Of a stretch of DNA of 64,000 nt, positions 48,090 through 60,400 are shown in pieces. The position numbers and the translations under genes were made by a program. The notes beneath the pieces were generated by a model. It searched no databases. It had not been told where the DNA came from and saw nothing but the letters and a program-made list of their open reading frames with translations. Origin of the DNA: Spirodela intermedia (taxonomy: Eukaryota > Streptophyta > Magnoliopsida > Alismatales > Araceae); contig LR746265.1 in NCBI GenBank assembly GCA_902729315.2, positions 7,136,892 through 7,200,891 on the forward strand. Direction: 5' to 3'. Within the stretch, counting starts at the first letter, position 1; every line of letters begins with the position of its first letter.

Positions 48090-50787
48090 CGTAAAGCAGA
48101 TCAGAACGACCCAGGGTCCATGGGCTCTGGAGGGCCTACCCACCAGCCGATGCGAAACAGCGAACCAGGAAAGGAAGAAACGGGGGAGGGGGAGGGGGGG
48201 TACTCTTTCGAGCTCGTCCTGTCCTTTCTCCAGGTTTGTGCATTCCGTTCTTGTCCTTTCTTTCATTTTGTTTTTAACCTTTAATGAGATTGGCGCGGAA
48301 CATTTATGAATAGGAATCAGCCTGAGGTTTTTGAAAAAAAATTATCAGTATTTCTCCGGGGGGAATGGTGAGTTTCTATTGTTGCTGTCTCTGGTGATGA
48401 ATTATCCTGAATTATCATCATCCAATGTGTTGCGTGTAGGCATTTGTTGCAAATTGTTTTGAGCGTCGGGCATAGTTCTACTGTCCACTTTCTCCATGTT
48501 GATCCATCGACTAGTATATGAACTTAAGTAATGGAAATAGCTGACCTAATCTGTCTTGTGGGAATATTTATTTTTCATCGATTCTGTTTCATTTCTACGG
48601 TGTGGACATTACCAAGACATTCATGCAAATATTGTGCTTTAAAGACATTTAGTTGGCAAATTCAATAATAGACGACGGATTTTTGGTAAGGTCGATTAAA
48701 TAAATTTCCTTCTGATTGAAGAAAGTTTTATAATCATTTTGAATTCAATATTCAACAAAGGAAAGCACGTTCTGTATTTGTAGATTTACTGGCTATAGGT
48801 TGTTGGCCATTAAAATCAAAGCAGACATTCTGTATTAAAAGATAATTTTTTGTTGTCCAGCCAGATCTATCGATCACATTATGCAATTCCACTTAACTGC
48901 AGCAGTAGCCATGCGCGTTCGAATTTCTTGTGCATTATGCGAGGGAAAACAACAGCAAGTCGAAGGAGGGCATAATGGAGTCTCGTAGTTTGGGCTAAAT
49001 GCTCAATTGACAAGTGAAGGGGAAATCACTGAAGCAGAGTGAACTTGGACGATGTAAGATGGCTGCTCCATTTTCTTCGGATATGAGGGATTATAAAACT
49101 GGAGGATTATGTGGAGATCCTGAGAAACACAGGTGGAGGATAGAATAGATAGTATGTGCTTAATGTCCTTTGGTTCGGTAAGTGGTGGTCGAGTGTATTA
49201 GCTTGAATCTCAGTCTTAGAGACATGTATTAGAGAAATGGGACCCTTCTTCCTTGGAATGATTCCGTCTGCTGAGAAAGTGCTTCATACTCTGTCCTGAT
49301 TATTGTCTATAAATCTTGCAAGTTGGGATATGGCAAATTATTTTCTACCTAATTGATTTTGTCCATATTTGTCCATTTCTTTTTTCTCCCCCATTTTCTC
49401 TTTTTTTTTTCATAAGTATCATATTTATACGGACCATAAATCTTGCAATATGGCACAATCAGCTATTTTTTTCCTGTTTTATTTTGTTTGTCCTGTGTTT
49501 CATTTTTTTTTCTTTCTCACAAATTGACTCATCTATTTTTCATTTTTAGCCATTTCATTTTTAAATGATCTTAACTAGGATCACCCAGCCTCAGCTGATC
49601 TAACCCTATCAGTCCCAAATCCATTCTTCTAAGGGATGTAGGGTTTTGTGATGCTGATTCAACTTGTATGCACATGTTGAGGGAGTGACTTTAGTGATAC
49701 CTCTGAAATGTGATGATTTTGAGGTAGGGTTTCTTTTGATGGTTTCTTCGTCTTTTCCTATTTGGGGTATATCATGTATATTGTAGGTCCATTCTGCCAA
49801 GGGGGTTGTTAAGTGAGGATTCAAGTTGTGACAAATCCAGGCAATCTGATTGCCAACTTTTAAGGATGGATTTCTTTCTTTCCAAGGGGACGTTTGTCCC
49901 TGTTTGTCAATATTATTAATGGAAGTTGCAACCCATCGCAAGCATTTGGTGGATTGGCATATCACTTTCAGTCAGTGATTTTGGTCTAAGATTATCATTG
50001 ACTTGATCCCTGACTTTTTCCAAAGTTCGAGATCATTTACTGACCTATCTTGGCCCTAATATGGCAGCATAGAAAGTTAGAGATTATTTCGTATTACTTA
50101 CTAGTTATGGAAAATATTTATAATTAAGTTTGTTTATATTGAACTCCAAAGTTTGGAAAATCATGTGTTGAGAGCCATTTCTTTAGGTTTATTTGGTGGT
50201 ACTTTTTTATAGATGGTCCTGTATGCAGTCCTATGCCACCTTTGTCCATTTTATTTATGTATTACCTTTTTTTTATTAAAAAATGTAATATATGCGACTT
50301 CTATTCAGAATCATGCACTGAGTCATATTTTGGGGTTTTGACCATTTATGATGCCATTAGTGACTTTAAATGATGAATGAATACTTCTGTGACTCTGGTG
50401 ACTATTCTTGATTATAGCTCATTAATAGTTTAAAGTTTAATCACTTCCTGTGGATGTTAAACTTTCTGTTACCTCTTACATCCTTTCATCCCTCAGGGAA
50501 AGTTTGTCTTGCGAAAAGTTCTTTTGAGAAATATGTTAATATGTGGTTGACAGAAGTTACCACACTACTGCAGAGATTCACAAGTTCTTTGTTGTTGTTG
50601 TTGGTTATTTCGGTTGTATGTTTGCCATTGCAGTTGTTTTACATTCATCTGTATTTTGCCAGAATCATGTAAAGAATACTATATAATTTATTATTCTAGT
50701 TCTCAGTCGAAGCTTTAATTCTTAGTTCTTGTTCATTATTGATACCGTGCTGACTTCAACTTTTATTAATCCAGCAATAAATAAAAG
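48090..50787 (+). promoter_or_regulatory. Probable promoter, leader exon and leader intron of the ZUP1-like gene
   Basis: A GC-richer patch at 48,090-48,250 precedes a good donor-like CCAG^GTTTGTG at 48,233/48,234. The first coding exon is preceded by an acceptor-like TTATTAATCCAG at 50,764-50,775, 12 bp before the ATG. A non-coding first exon with a ~2.5-kb leader intron is therefore likely but unproven. The minus-strand frame at 49,609-49,965 within it matches nothing. Confidence 0.4.
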
Positions 50788-53700
50788 ATGTCGTCATCTT
50801 GCCCTTTTTGCCACCTAAATATTCCCTTGGCTCAGCTAGAACGGTATATCTCCTGTCTTTTGTAACTTAGTTTCAATCATCAAATATTTAGTGCTCAATA
50901 GTTCTACTTTCACCTCAATATTGTAAATCTGCCAAACTTTTCTGTTGTATGATTAACTAATACTGAATTCTCATAATCACAGGCATGCTAACAAGCACCT
51001 TGAGGAGGATGAACTCGCAAGGGACATGGATCTAGCCCAGAAAATTGCACTAGCCCCTCCTAGTCCACCACACAAAGTATGACCATGCTCATGTATAACA
51101 TTTTTTCAGGCCATTATTATCCGTCATTTACATGTGTAAAAATACAACTGTGGTTATTCGTTTCATTGTTTGAGCTTCCGAATGTGTTTGGATTCATGCT
51201 GATTTGTTGTGATCTAGTGGCAATAATTTTCCTTTTATTTAATATTTATTTTTGACCATTTTATTTAATATTTATTTTTGACCATTTTATTTAATATTTA
51301 TTTTTGACCATTGTTCATTTATGGTCAGGTAACCTTTGTTCATTTATGATCGTTCTTTCTGTTTTTTTTTTTTTTTTTTTGGTTGCGTGAAATGACCTCG
51401 TCAAATATGTATGGGAACTCTTTCGAGCTCATCTATCATCTATCATCTGAGTTAGTTTAAATCGACTAGGATCTTTGCGATTTTTGTGCTATACAGTACA
51501 ATGTGCGTGCAGTTTGCACTGATTTGCAAAGACATGAAGTACGATTGACTCCATATCTGCAACTTTCTGCTTTGGTCTGGCAATGAGTTGGTCAAATCAA
51601 TATATTCTCGGACATAGCACTTTCTGGGCTTATCAGAGACCAATCCAACACGTGGGTCAGACTGAGTTGATTCATAATGAATTTTTTTTGAACCAACCTT
51701 GATTTTGTGGCTTGTGAAATACTTCATATTAACTAAGTTTAGGACTTTTACCTACTGATTGTAAAAGTTGAAATGAAGGCTTCCATCAGATTTATGCGTC
51801 ATGTTTTTGATACTTTTTGTGATACATAGCCTGCTTTCGTTTTATTTTGTTCGATGATTGTTAACGTTCTTACAGTTCTAACTGAGCTCTTGTATTCTTG
51901 CGGAATTATGGCTTATTTTAACTTGGAAACTTTTCAAGGCCATCACCTACCTATCGTGAATAATTCTGCTGTAGGCATTCTATGTTGTTGTCTTTTCAGA
52001 TATTTGAACATTGTTACAATGTATTTAAATGTAATCTTACAATACTAACAGAAGACATTTGATTGATCGTACAAGTCTGCGTGTAAATTAATCTTGACAC
52101 TAAATGATCCATTTTCAGGATCAGGCGGTGGAGGTTACTGCTTCATTTGGAGATTCATCCAAGATATCGACAAAATGCAACATCTCAAGGAATTGTAAGC
52201 CGAGACTAGACAAGTATTCTATTTCTTTTATCGTTAGTTCACAGACTAGAGGCTCCTTCCATAAAGTTGAGGGTGGACTGATGATGTTGTTGAGTAGATG
52301 CTTGGATATGGAGAGTGACAACGTGAAAAGTGTGATATGTGGCTATGTTGATCATTTCCAGAGCACCGAGATAGAAGATTTCGGTTGGGGCTGTGGCTGG
52401 CGGAATATTCAGATGCTGAGTTCTCATTTATTGATGGAAAGACAAGAAGCAAAGGAAGTTATTTTTGGTGGTTCAGGATTTGTTCCAGATATTCCTTCAT
52501 TACAGCGATGGCTTGAGCTTGCTTGGGAAAGAGGTTTTGATGGTCTTGGTGCAAAATCATTTAATTACAAGATTGCTGGCTCTAGGAAGTGGATAGGCGC
52601 TACTGAGTGTGCCACACTTTTCCGTTTTTTTGGGCTTAGAGCAAGGATAATTGATTTTGATGGTGAACTAGTTAAATCATCAGAGTCATCTGCTGATTTG
52701 GGTAAGAAAGCCAAAAGAAAAGAAAAGGACGTTCATGGTCCAATGGATAAATTTCTGCTCCATACTGTCATGCATGACAAATCAAGACATGCCTCTCATG
52801 TTTCAGGCAAAACTGATAGTGGTAATTGTTTGAGGAAGACTAATGGTCCCCAGGTCCTTGTTGATTGGGTGTGGAACTATTTCAATTCTGGGGTTTCTGG
52901 TCAATGCTCTCATCAAGTTTCCATCAGTGAGAAAATGTGGGTACTTAATCAATTTGTTTCCTAAGGAACTTTGAAGCTGGTTCATGTTGATGTGATTTTT
53001 ATGACTAATATATGCTTTCTTGTGTTGTATTTTGTTGATGGCACGATGAACAGGCCTCTATACTTTCAGCATAATGGTCATTCAAGGACAATTGTTGGCA
53101 TCCAAGTGAAGAAGGGAACACAAGGAATGCCAGATGTATACAATCTCCTTGTTTTAGATCCCAGTCAGGCACGTCTCTATTACTGTCTTCTTATTATTTA
53201 ATGCTAGGATAAGATGCATAAAGAATGTAGAATATATCATTTACAACTGTTGAAAGTAGCAATAAGATTTAACCCTGTCTTGGGATTGAGTGTTCACACG
53301 TAATGACTCGCTATACATCAGGTGAATGCATGTATATGTCTAATAATCCATGCAAGGTACACATCAATTTATTAAAAAAGTATTTTAAAACAGACAAAAT
53401 CTAAAAAATTATGGGTCAACTATTTTTTATTTTTTTCATAAAACTCATGAATTCTTAAGCCTTAAATCGTCAACAACCATTGTTGTGAAATTGCCATCAA
53501 TCATGTTCTTCTTATTCTCTCACTCTTATACTATTCCACTCCTTTAAAATGGCTGGAAAGGGTTACATGCAGTGTGAACTGCACAGAAACGCGATTTCCC
53601 TGGAGTTGACTTCTGGCCTATGTATCGATTTCTCAGCAAGTACGGGAGATCCGTCTGAATCTTGGGCATCATCGTCCTCCTTTCGCATCAGAATGAAAAA

Positions 53701-55310
53701 GACCTAGCAACTGTTATGAGTGGATCTGCTGCTATCCTATATAGAGTTGGGAAACTAGCTTGGAAGCATCTCTCGCAAAACATGGCTGAAATACAGCTAT
53801 TCCAATCCTTCCGAAGTATAACTCTTTTCCAACTGTCTTCCTGCCATCCCTAATTTCTTTCTTTGAAGTATACTTCATCGCACCTTGGAGATATCAATAG
53901 AGGCATTAAGATGGAGGTAACAAACTATGTCTCTTCGTAATAATTCTGCTCAATGTTCCCCTGCCTATCCCTCTTCCTCTACCCCTAATGTGCACATATT
54001 TGGCGAGCATTGTCAAATTAAAGTCTTTGACGTTGAGTATTCCTACATATTTATTTGTTTTGGCCTTGCACACTCGCTCCCCAATTGACATCATGCCAAT
54101 GGTTGCATCTTCCATCACGACCCTGCCTGAATAAACTTCTCTGAACATGATACCTTTCCACTCTGCCTTCAGATCCTCTCTTTCATGTTTGCTCCTACCT
54201 TGCTTCCCCTAAACACATCAGGACCTTCAATCTGCTGCAGAATCCTGCCTTTTTTTTCCTGTTTGATCATTTCGTTGACCCCACATTTAGCCAATTATTG
54301 TGCTGTTCTTCAAAGCATTTTGGTCAACGATGCCAGAGCCGAACGCCCCCTCAAATCATCCTGATATAGATCATCGTTGCCATACTCTCTTGCCCAAACT
54401 TGTTCAAGTTGAAAGATCCACCTTCTCCCATTCACATTTCTGGCTTACGTTGAATTAGTTTTTGTGGTCTTTCTAGACAAAATCCTTCTATATTTGGGAA
54501 CTGTTCCCAATGAATTGAAGCCAGTAACATGTCCAGCTTAGAGAAGGATTAGCTTTGAAAAAACATCCAATGAAGGTGGAGTATGAAGAACAAACATCAA
54601 CATACATAGACTGTCTCAGAAGGTGGAGTATGAAGAACAAACAGCAACATAGACTGTCTCAGCAATGAAGTTTTAGAAATCCCCCTTCTCTCCCTCATAT
54701 ATTACATCTCTAGACCACTCAGAAATGGGCATATATATTGCATTGAGAGTTTTATCCTCTCTGGTATGGATCAATTTTCAGGTCTTCATTTAATTGGGGG
54801 AGAGATGGAGATGGAGATGGAGATGGAGATTGAGATTGAGAAAACGCAGTTCCGATCCATAGTTTAAAGTATACATGTTATAATTCCATTCCCTCTTGTT
54901 TAGGGAGAGTGTGGGGGGCTCGTGTGTTTGTTCAACTCTATCTTCTCAGACATTACTCACTTCTAAAGGTGAAAGGTTCTACAGCTTCTCAAATTCTCAG
55001 ATTGTTCAGCTCTTCTCATCTTAACCTCTCTGCATTCTAACAGAATACAGCAGCTCTAGAGAGATCGCTCCTGGAGAAGAAGGGATGGCAACAACTGATT
55101 AAGAGGGGATTGCACACTTTGAAGAAGACTCAGTATCAGGTTATTTTGACTTTCGTAGCTAAACAAGCTTTGACTAGCATCTGGTAACAGATCTCTATTT
55201 TTTCTTCTTCTTCTTTTTTGCTTTAGTTATGCTTCGTTGACATTGGGATTGCACATGGAGAGGAGATAGAGCGTATGAAGCTTCTGGACAGTGTGCTCAT
55301 CAAGATCTAG
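50788..55310 (+). CDS. C2H2 zinc-finger UFSP2-fold cysteine peptidase (ZUP1/ZUFSP-like)
   Basis: Predicted ubiquitin-directed cysteine peptidase of family C78. In animals and yeast this subgroup (ZUP1/ZUFSP, Mug105) cleaves K63-linked ubiquitin and works in genome maintenance; the plant function is inferred. Six coding exons: 50,788-50,843; 50,983-51,076; 52,119-52,936; 53,054-53,168; 55,044-55,139; 55,227-55,310, giving 420 residues. The N-terminal finger is CPFC..HANKH (C5, C8, H20, H24). The catalytic Cys is in DFGWGCGWRNIQML (C142). The His is in GHSRTIVGI (H332) and the Asp in LLVLDPS (D358). The C-terminus GWQQLIKRGLHTLKKTQYQ and LCFVDIG..EEIE is typical of the family. Exon 4's donor is placed at AAAAT^GTGGG because only this phase joins KM-PLYFQH. 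Exon 5 appears to end at CAG^GC (see findings). The triad is complete, so it is probably active. Confidence 0.9.
51233..51310. repeat. Three exact 26-bp tandem copies
   Basis: TTTTATTTAATATTTATTTT.. units at 51,233, 51,259 and 51,285 in the second intron between coding exons of the peptidase gene. Exact identity suggests recent expansion. Confidence 0.95.
53500..54480 (-). mobile_element. LINE (non-LTR retrotransposon) ORF2 3' fragment
   Basis: Inside the peptidase gene's 1.9-kb fourth coding intron and on the opposite strand. The minus strand reads ERVCKAKTNKYVGILNVKDFNLTMLAKY (about 54,075-53,995), the L1-type 'GGLGILNLKDFN.ALLAKWLWR' block. Downstream on that strand, LYRIAADPLITVA (about 53,745-53,705) matches the 'FP.LYRIA....' block. 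Frames are broken. Upstream text near 54,330-54,420 (WAREYGNDDLYQDD) may be part of it. Only the region C-terminal to the RT is present, and the gaps make limits uncertain. Confidence 0.6.
54572..54661. repeat. Direct duplication, about 45 bp twice
   Basis: GAAGGTGGAGTATGAAGAAC..AGACTGTCTCA at 54,572-54,618 is repeated at 54,619-54,661 with a 4-bp shortening. Located in the same intron, just before a (GGAGAT)n stretch at about 54,800-54,838. Confidence 0.9.
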
Positions 55311-56410
55311 ATTATTGTAACATTATAATCGATTATCTTATACCTTGAGAGATCAGGTAACCATAATTCAATTTTTTTAGGATAATTAACTATTATTTCT
55401 GTTCGTCTTTATTATCACTGTTCTATTGGCTGACTGTCCCTTCTCCCTCTTCTGACCAGATTGAATGAGGGAAAGAAGGCTTCAAAGTCTCACGCTGTAG
55501 CAGGTAACTTCCACCTTATTATGATCATGAAATTATGATAAATACATGATATTATGATCTTCCTCTTTCACACATTTGACCTTTTTCATAATTTTTTTTT
55601 CTAACTTTTACCCCTCATGTTTCAGTCTACATGCTTGGTATTCCCTCTTTTCGTTTCTGAGATCTTCTGGTTTGCAGCATACCCGCAATCCATTGACCTG
55701 AAGTATACTGCTTCTGGCGCAGGTCAACGGATCATTGAGCTGTTTCTTTCTTGTTCTCCATTCAATCCTCATCAATCTTGTGCAGGAGGCACAGCTTGTG
55801 CAACCGGAAAGTAATAGACAACGAGTCAACTAGGTCCATGCATTCAGCCAGAATGCAACGCCCCCATCCCTCCTATGAACTCCTTCATATGTTGCATGAT
55901 CTCTTGATGGCGTTGACTTCTGCTTTCATGGGAAGTCACTGTGGCTGGCTGCCTCCTTTTGGAACTGTGATTCATGCATGGTCGCATGGGCTTCAAGGTT
56001 CCCTTAGCTGAGAAGATGGCTGCTTCTGTAAGTCACTTTTCACCTTGTTCTTCCATCTCTTGAGTAAATGAGGGCTCTCAAATATGGGCTTTTATGTCCT
56101 TCAAGATGTCATACTGGGCTTGATTTTTTTTTATTTTCCAGTTCGGATTTTTCTCCCAAATATCTTGAATATATATATATATATAGATATATATATATAT
56201 TATGTATTATATTCCGCGTAATTATTTTTGAGAAAAGACTTGACTACAATATGTACCTTTTATTAGCTATGAGGAACATTTATCATTAAATATTTTACTA
56301 ATATGAGAATAATCTCATTTTTTATGTGAAATATTTGTGAAATATTTTCCTTTCATTTTTTTTATGTGGCGTATTTTTTCAAATTTAATTTTTGGATATA
56401 TATTATTTTG
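55311..56410 (+). other. 3' flank of the peptidase gene
   Basis: Probably contains its 3' UTR, perhaps spliced (acceptor-like TTTCAG near 55,626). Short frames at 55,617-56,011 match nothing. An (AT)n-rich tract lies at 56,170-56,200. Confidence 0.35.
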
Positions 56411-57338
56411 ATTTTCTAGGTGCGTTTGTGAGGGTAGAAGCTTGGGGCCCCGGATGACATAGATCAGAGAAGAGAATGGGACCCGATCCACTCCGCTCAT
56501 TTGGGCTTTTGAGAGATCCGGCCCAGAGTCTGCCATGTGGCTAAGCTACTACCTTCGATTACCGCCCCGTGAAATCCGACGGTGAGGATAGTTCCACGCC
56601 TGAGATCCATCGATGGGGGGGGTGCTCTTAGCCCCATGATTAAGACGGATCGTAAATGCGCCGTGGGAGGTCGCGACGTGGATGTATAATATACCGTAGA
56701 TCTAATGAGCCCAACCCGCGAGGAGTCGGGCCGACGCTCTCTTTATCGCCGCGTCGGATGACCGACCCGGCTCAGGAATCTGAAGTCAACCCGGTTCTGC
56801 CTCCGGTCCGGCCGGGCCCTACCGTTGGCGTGGCACCCATTTGAGTTCTGCATTATTTGCGTACGAAAGCTTCCTATTTCATTTTTATCCCATATCTTAA
56901 GGATATATTAATTATGTCCTCAGCGTTCGTCCACTTTATTTAATAAATGTATCCTTACTTTATCTTCCAAACCTATAATAAAGGGTAATTTAACAAGTTT
57001 TTTTGGGATTTCGTTAATAATTGGTATATTTCTGGGGTATAGTTTAGTTATTGGCCACCGTAAGGATGTATCGATAAAGTTCCTGAAGGGTTTCTTCAGA
57101 GTGATGATTGATGTTAAATTTTGCATAAAACCCCTAAGAGGAAATATAATCGAACATAAAGCTTGATACTCAGGATATTTATAAAATGACATTATATTGG
57201 GTATAATGAGTATATGAAAGTTTGTAGGGAAAGATTACACTCCTTTTCTTCCGGTGTCTCTCTTCTTGTTCTTGTTCTTGTTCCTCCCGTCTGGTTCGGC
57301 TCAGCTTTTCCCTCCTAGCTTACGTCTCCTTCGCCTCC
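56411..57338 (+). promoter_or_regulatory. ATG2 promoter region
   Basis: A GC-richer patch at 56,430-56,850 includes CATTTGGGCTTTTGAG and CGGTCCGGCCGGGCCC. An AT-rich stretch follows to 57,240, then a leader with TTCTTGTTCTTGTTCTTGTT (57,264-57,284). No clear TATA box was seen close to the leader. Confidence 0.35.
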
Positions 57339-57424
57339 ATGGAGGGGGGGCGTCTCTGGCCTTGGCGCCGTCGGCAGGGATGCGGGTTCTCCTCCGTCTC
57401 GCCTGTCTAGAGGAAGTTGCTTAA
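57339..57424 (+). promoter_or_regulatory. Two overlapping upstream ORFs in the ATG2 leader
   Basis: ATG at 57,339 (context TCCATGG, strong) opens a 23-codon frame ending TAG at 57,408-57,410. A second ATG at 57,380 in another frame gives 14 codons ending TAA at 57,422-57,424. Both end before the ATG2 start at 57,474, so ribosomes would need leaky scanning or reinitiation. This assumes the leader is transcribed and unspliced here. Confidence 0.5.
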
Positions 57425-57473
57425 GGGGGAGGGGAGGGGGAGAGGAGGAGGAGGTGGTTGGGAGTGGAGGGAG

Positions 57474-60400
57474 ATGTTCCCATGGGACTTCGCCAAGTCG
57501 GCGGAGGCGATGCTGTCGCGGTGGGCGATCAAGAGGATCTGCAGGTTTCTTCTCAAGAAGAAGAAACTGGGGGATTACATCGACCTCGACCAACTCGACG
57601 TCCAACTCGCGGAAGGCGTTATCCAGCTCAGGGACCTGGCTCTCAACGTCGACTTCATCAACGAGAAGGTTGGATGTTATTTTAGGGCCTTTTTTCGACA
57701 ATTTATTGACTTCAGAGCTCGGCATGAACCCGGGGCTTCTCCCACTTGCGACGGCTCTCTATTTTCGTGTCCAAGTCCTCCTTTCTTCATCTTTTGTTTA
57801 GCTCATTCTTTTTATCAGGGGTTCTATCTGTGCATGCTCTGATATCCTCGCCATTTTTGACTTGAAGTAATGCTTCCGGGAAATTCTCCATTTCCGGGAA
57901 TTATATCTTCTGCATTGCATTAGTCTGGGCAATGAGAGCGGGCAAGATTTTTGCGCTTTTTTCATAAAGAAATTTATTGAATCAGTTTTACCACTGGATT
58001 TCGTAATTCTTTTGAAATATGAAATGTGTAGGTATCAAATTATTTGATTACTAACATTTGTCAATCGGCTGTGAAACGTGTCTTATTTATCAATAAATTA
58101 TTCGAGTAGAAGCCTCTCGACACGTGTGGGTGAAGAAGAGATTGATAACACCCCTCAATAAGCCAACGAATATTTTACTTTGCTCCCCACTAAATCAATC
58201 TTTGTCGCAATCTTTGTATCGCTAGGAATGATTGGGAAAGATATTGATTCAGTGGGACAAGATAAACGATTCATAGGCTTATTGAGGGTGTTATCAATCT
58301 CTTCTTCACCAACACCGGCTGAGAAGCCTAGCATTTCTCTGCATCCCAAGTGTTACATACAAGTAGAGTATTGTTATTTCGCCTTGTCAGAAATGAGATT
58401 CTCTTGTGACCATCAAATGTGCCACTTAAGGTATCTGTGTGAAGGCTGTCGTGAGTGCATCTGATCGTGATGGTTTTGTTGATCTGATAATACACATGCT
58501 AAAAGTGATTAGTTTCATTGTTGTAATTTCTTGATTCTACAAGTTAAAACATTGTTTATTTTTGCTTCTAAGATGAAGCATTCTTACTGTTGGTTTCACC
58601 TGAGATCAAATATTCTTTTGTTTTAGTCGTTATTCAATTGAACTATAGTCGCATTACCCACCTAAAGTCAGTTATTCTTACGTTGCATCGGCTGCATACC
58701 TTATTTAAGCTGTAGGAGGTGAGAGACTGCGGGTTTTCATTTGTACTTCTTGGTCAATGTGGAGAGACATTCTCTTTCTCTTCAGAATGGCTACTTTTTT
58801 AAGTTTTTGCACGCACCATTCTATACGACTCTGAGAGATGCACTTTTGTCAAACATTGAATTTTGGCAAACACATTGTTTTAATTTGTCTATTCGGGACA
58901 TTGAAAATTAGATTTTATCTTTCTATACGACTCTGAGAGATGCAATGTGGAGTGTACAGATGAACTAACAATGACTATTTGCTGAAAGCGTCATCCGTTT
59001 CAGAATTTTGGTGATACCTTGATGCTCCTAGAGCAGGGAACTCTCAGTTAATGGAGCATAACGTGAAACAAAGAAAATGAAATTGAAATTATAAATTTAA
59101 TCCTATTGATTTATTTCTTCAGTGAACCTGCTTCATAATTACTTCTGTTTCCGTTTGATCAAAGAAATCCTAACTTATTTTATTCATTTCAGCTGGGTGA
59201 TTCACCAGTATTTGTAAAAGAAGGAACAATTCTTTCTCTATCCATTAAAGTCCCCTGGAAGATGAAAAATTGCCAGATAGAAGTTGAAGACCTTGAGCTT
59301 GTAATTGCTCCATGCAGAGATAGCAGGTTACCTACTGATAAAGATGTTTGCTTCTTAAGTGATGATGAAAAGGAATCCCAGAAGAATACCCCTGAAAAAC
59401 TTGACCGGCGAGTTTCATCTGGTAGCTTGTCTTCTGCTTCTCTGGATGTTCATGAGGGGGTCAAAACAATTGCAAAGATTGTGAAATGGTTTCTTACGAG
59501 CTTTAATGTAACGATAAGAAATCTAATCGTTGCATTTGATCCATGTTCAGAAAGTGATGATAGTTCCTCTCACAGGAATTTGGTGCTTCGGATTGCTGAA
59601 ATGGAGTATGGGACACGTGTCTCTGACGACGCTAACTTACAGCCAAACAGCCTCTTAGGCATTGCCAAATTAACAAACTTCATTAAATTTCATGGAGCAG
59701 TGATTGAGTTTCTTAAAATGGATGAAACATGTTCCTCAGAAACAAGCACCAGTGAGAATTCTTTTAAAGGCTCACCTTCGGGTAGCACATCACCAGTTTT
59801 CACTGGGGCAGCAGGTGGGTTTTCAGGGATCTTGAACTTGAGTATTCCGTGGAAAAATGGATCTTTGGATATTAGCAAAGTTGATGCTGATATCACTCTT
59901 GATCCTGTGGAGTTATTGTTACAGCCAAGCACAATGAAGTGGATCATGATCTCGTGGGAATCCCTTAAGAAAGTTGATAAGGATGGAAGAAATCATGTCA
60001 ATTTGAGCAACACAGATACGGTTCATCCAGTTCGTACAACAGGGACAGTTCGTCCAGACAATAACAGGAAGACATCTAGTGAAGGAGTTTTTTCCTCCTG
60101 TATAGATTCTCAAATGAATCAAGGTTCCGATTTATGTGATTCACCTTCTCCGCCATATATTATACAGAACTGGGTGACATCAGACAGCTTGAAAGGCCCT
60201 GCAGAACTGGAGGGTGATTATGGAATGAGGTTCGTCTCTCTTTTGATTTTCCCTAACTATGCGATATTTAAATCCCTGTCCCTGCTGTATCGGTCTTTTT
60301 CGATTGTTGATACTGATTGGAGGATTACAGATCTGTTTTCAATCGAAGCAATGTAATTTTTCACCCTCTAAATTTGGGAACAAATATTTGCGCTTTTATA

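Noticed and set aside
49609-49965. 118-codon minus-strand frame in the peptidase leader intron
   Set aside because: No recognisable domain and no splice or promoter support; likely chance or repeat-derived.
59262-60356. Independent gene starting at Met 59,262
   Set aside because: It is the middle of ATG2 exon 2; the Met is internal ([11 protein letters not shown]) and the last 40 codons lie past the splice donor at 60,230.
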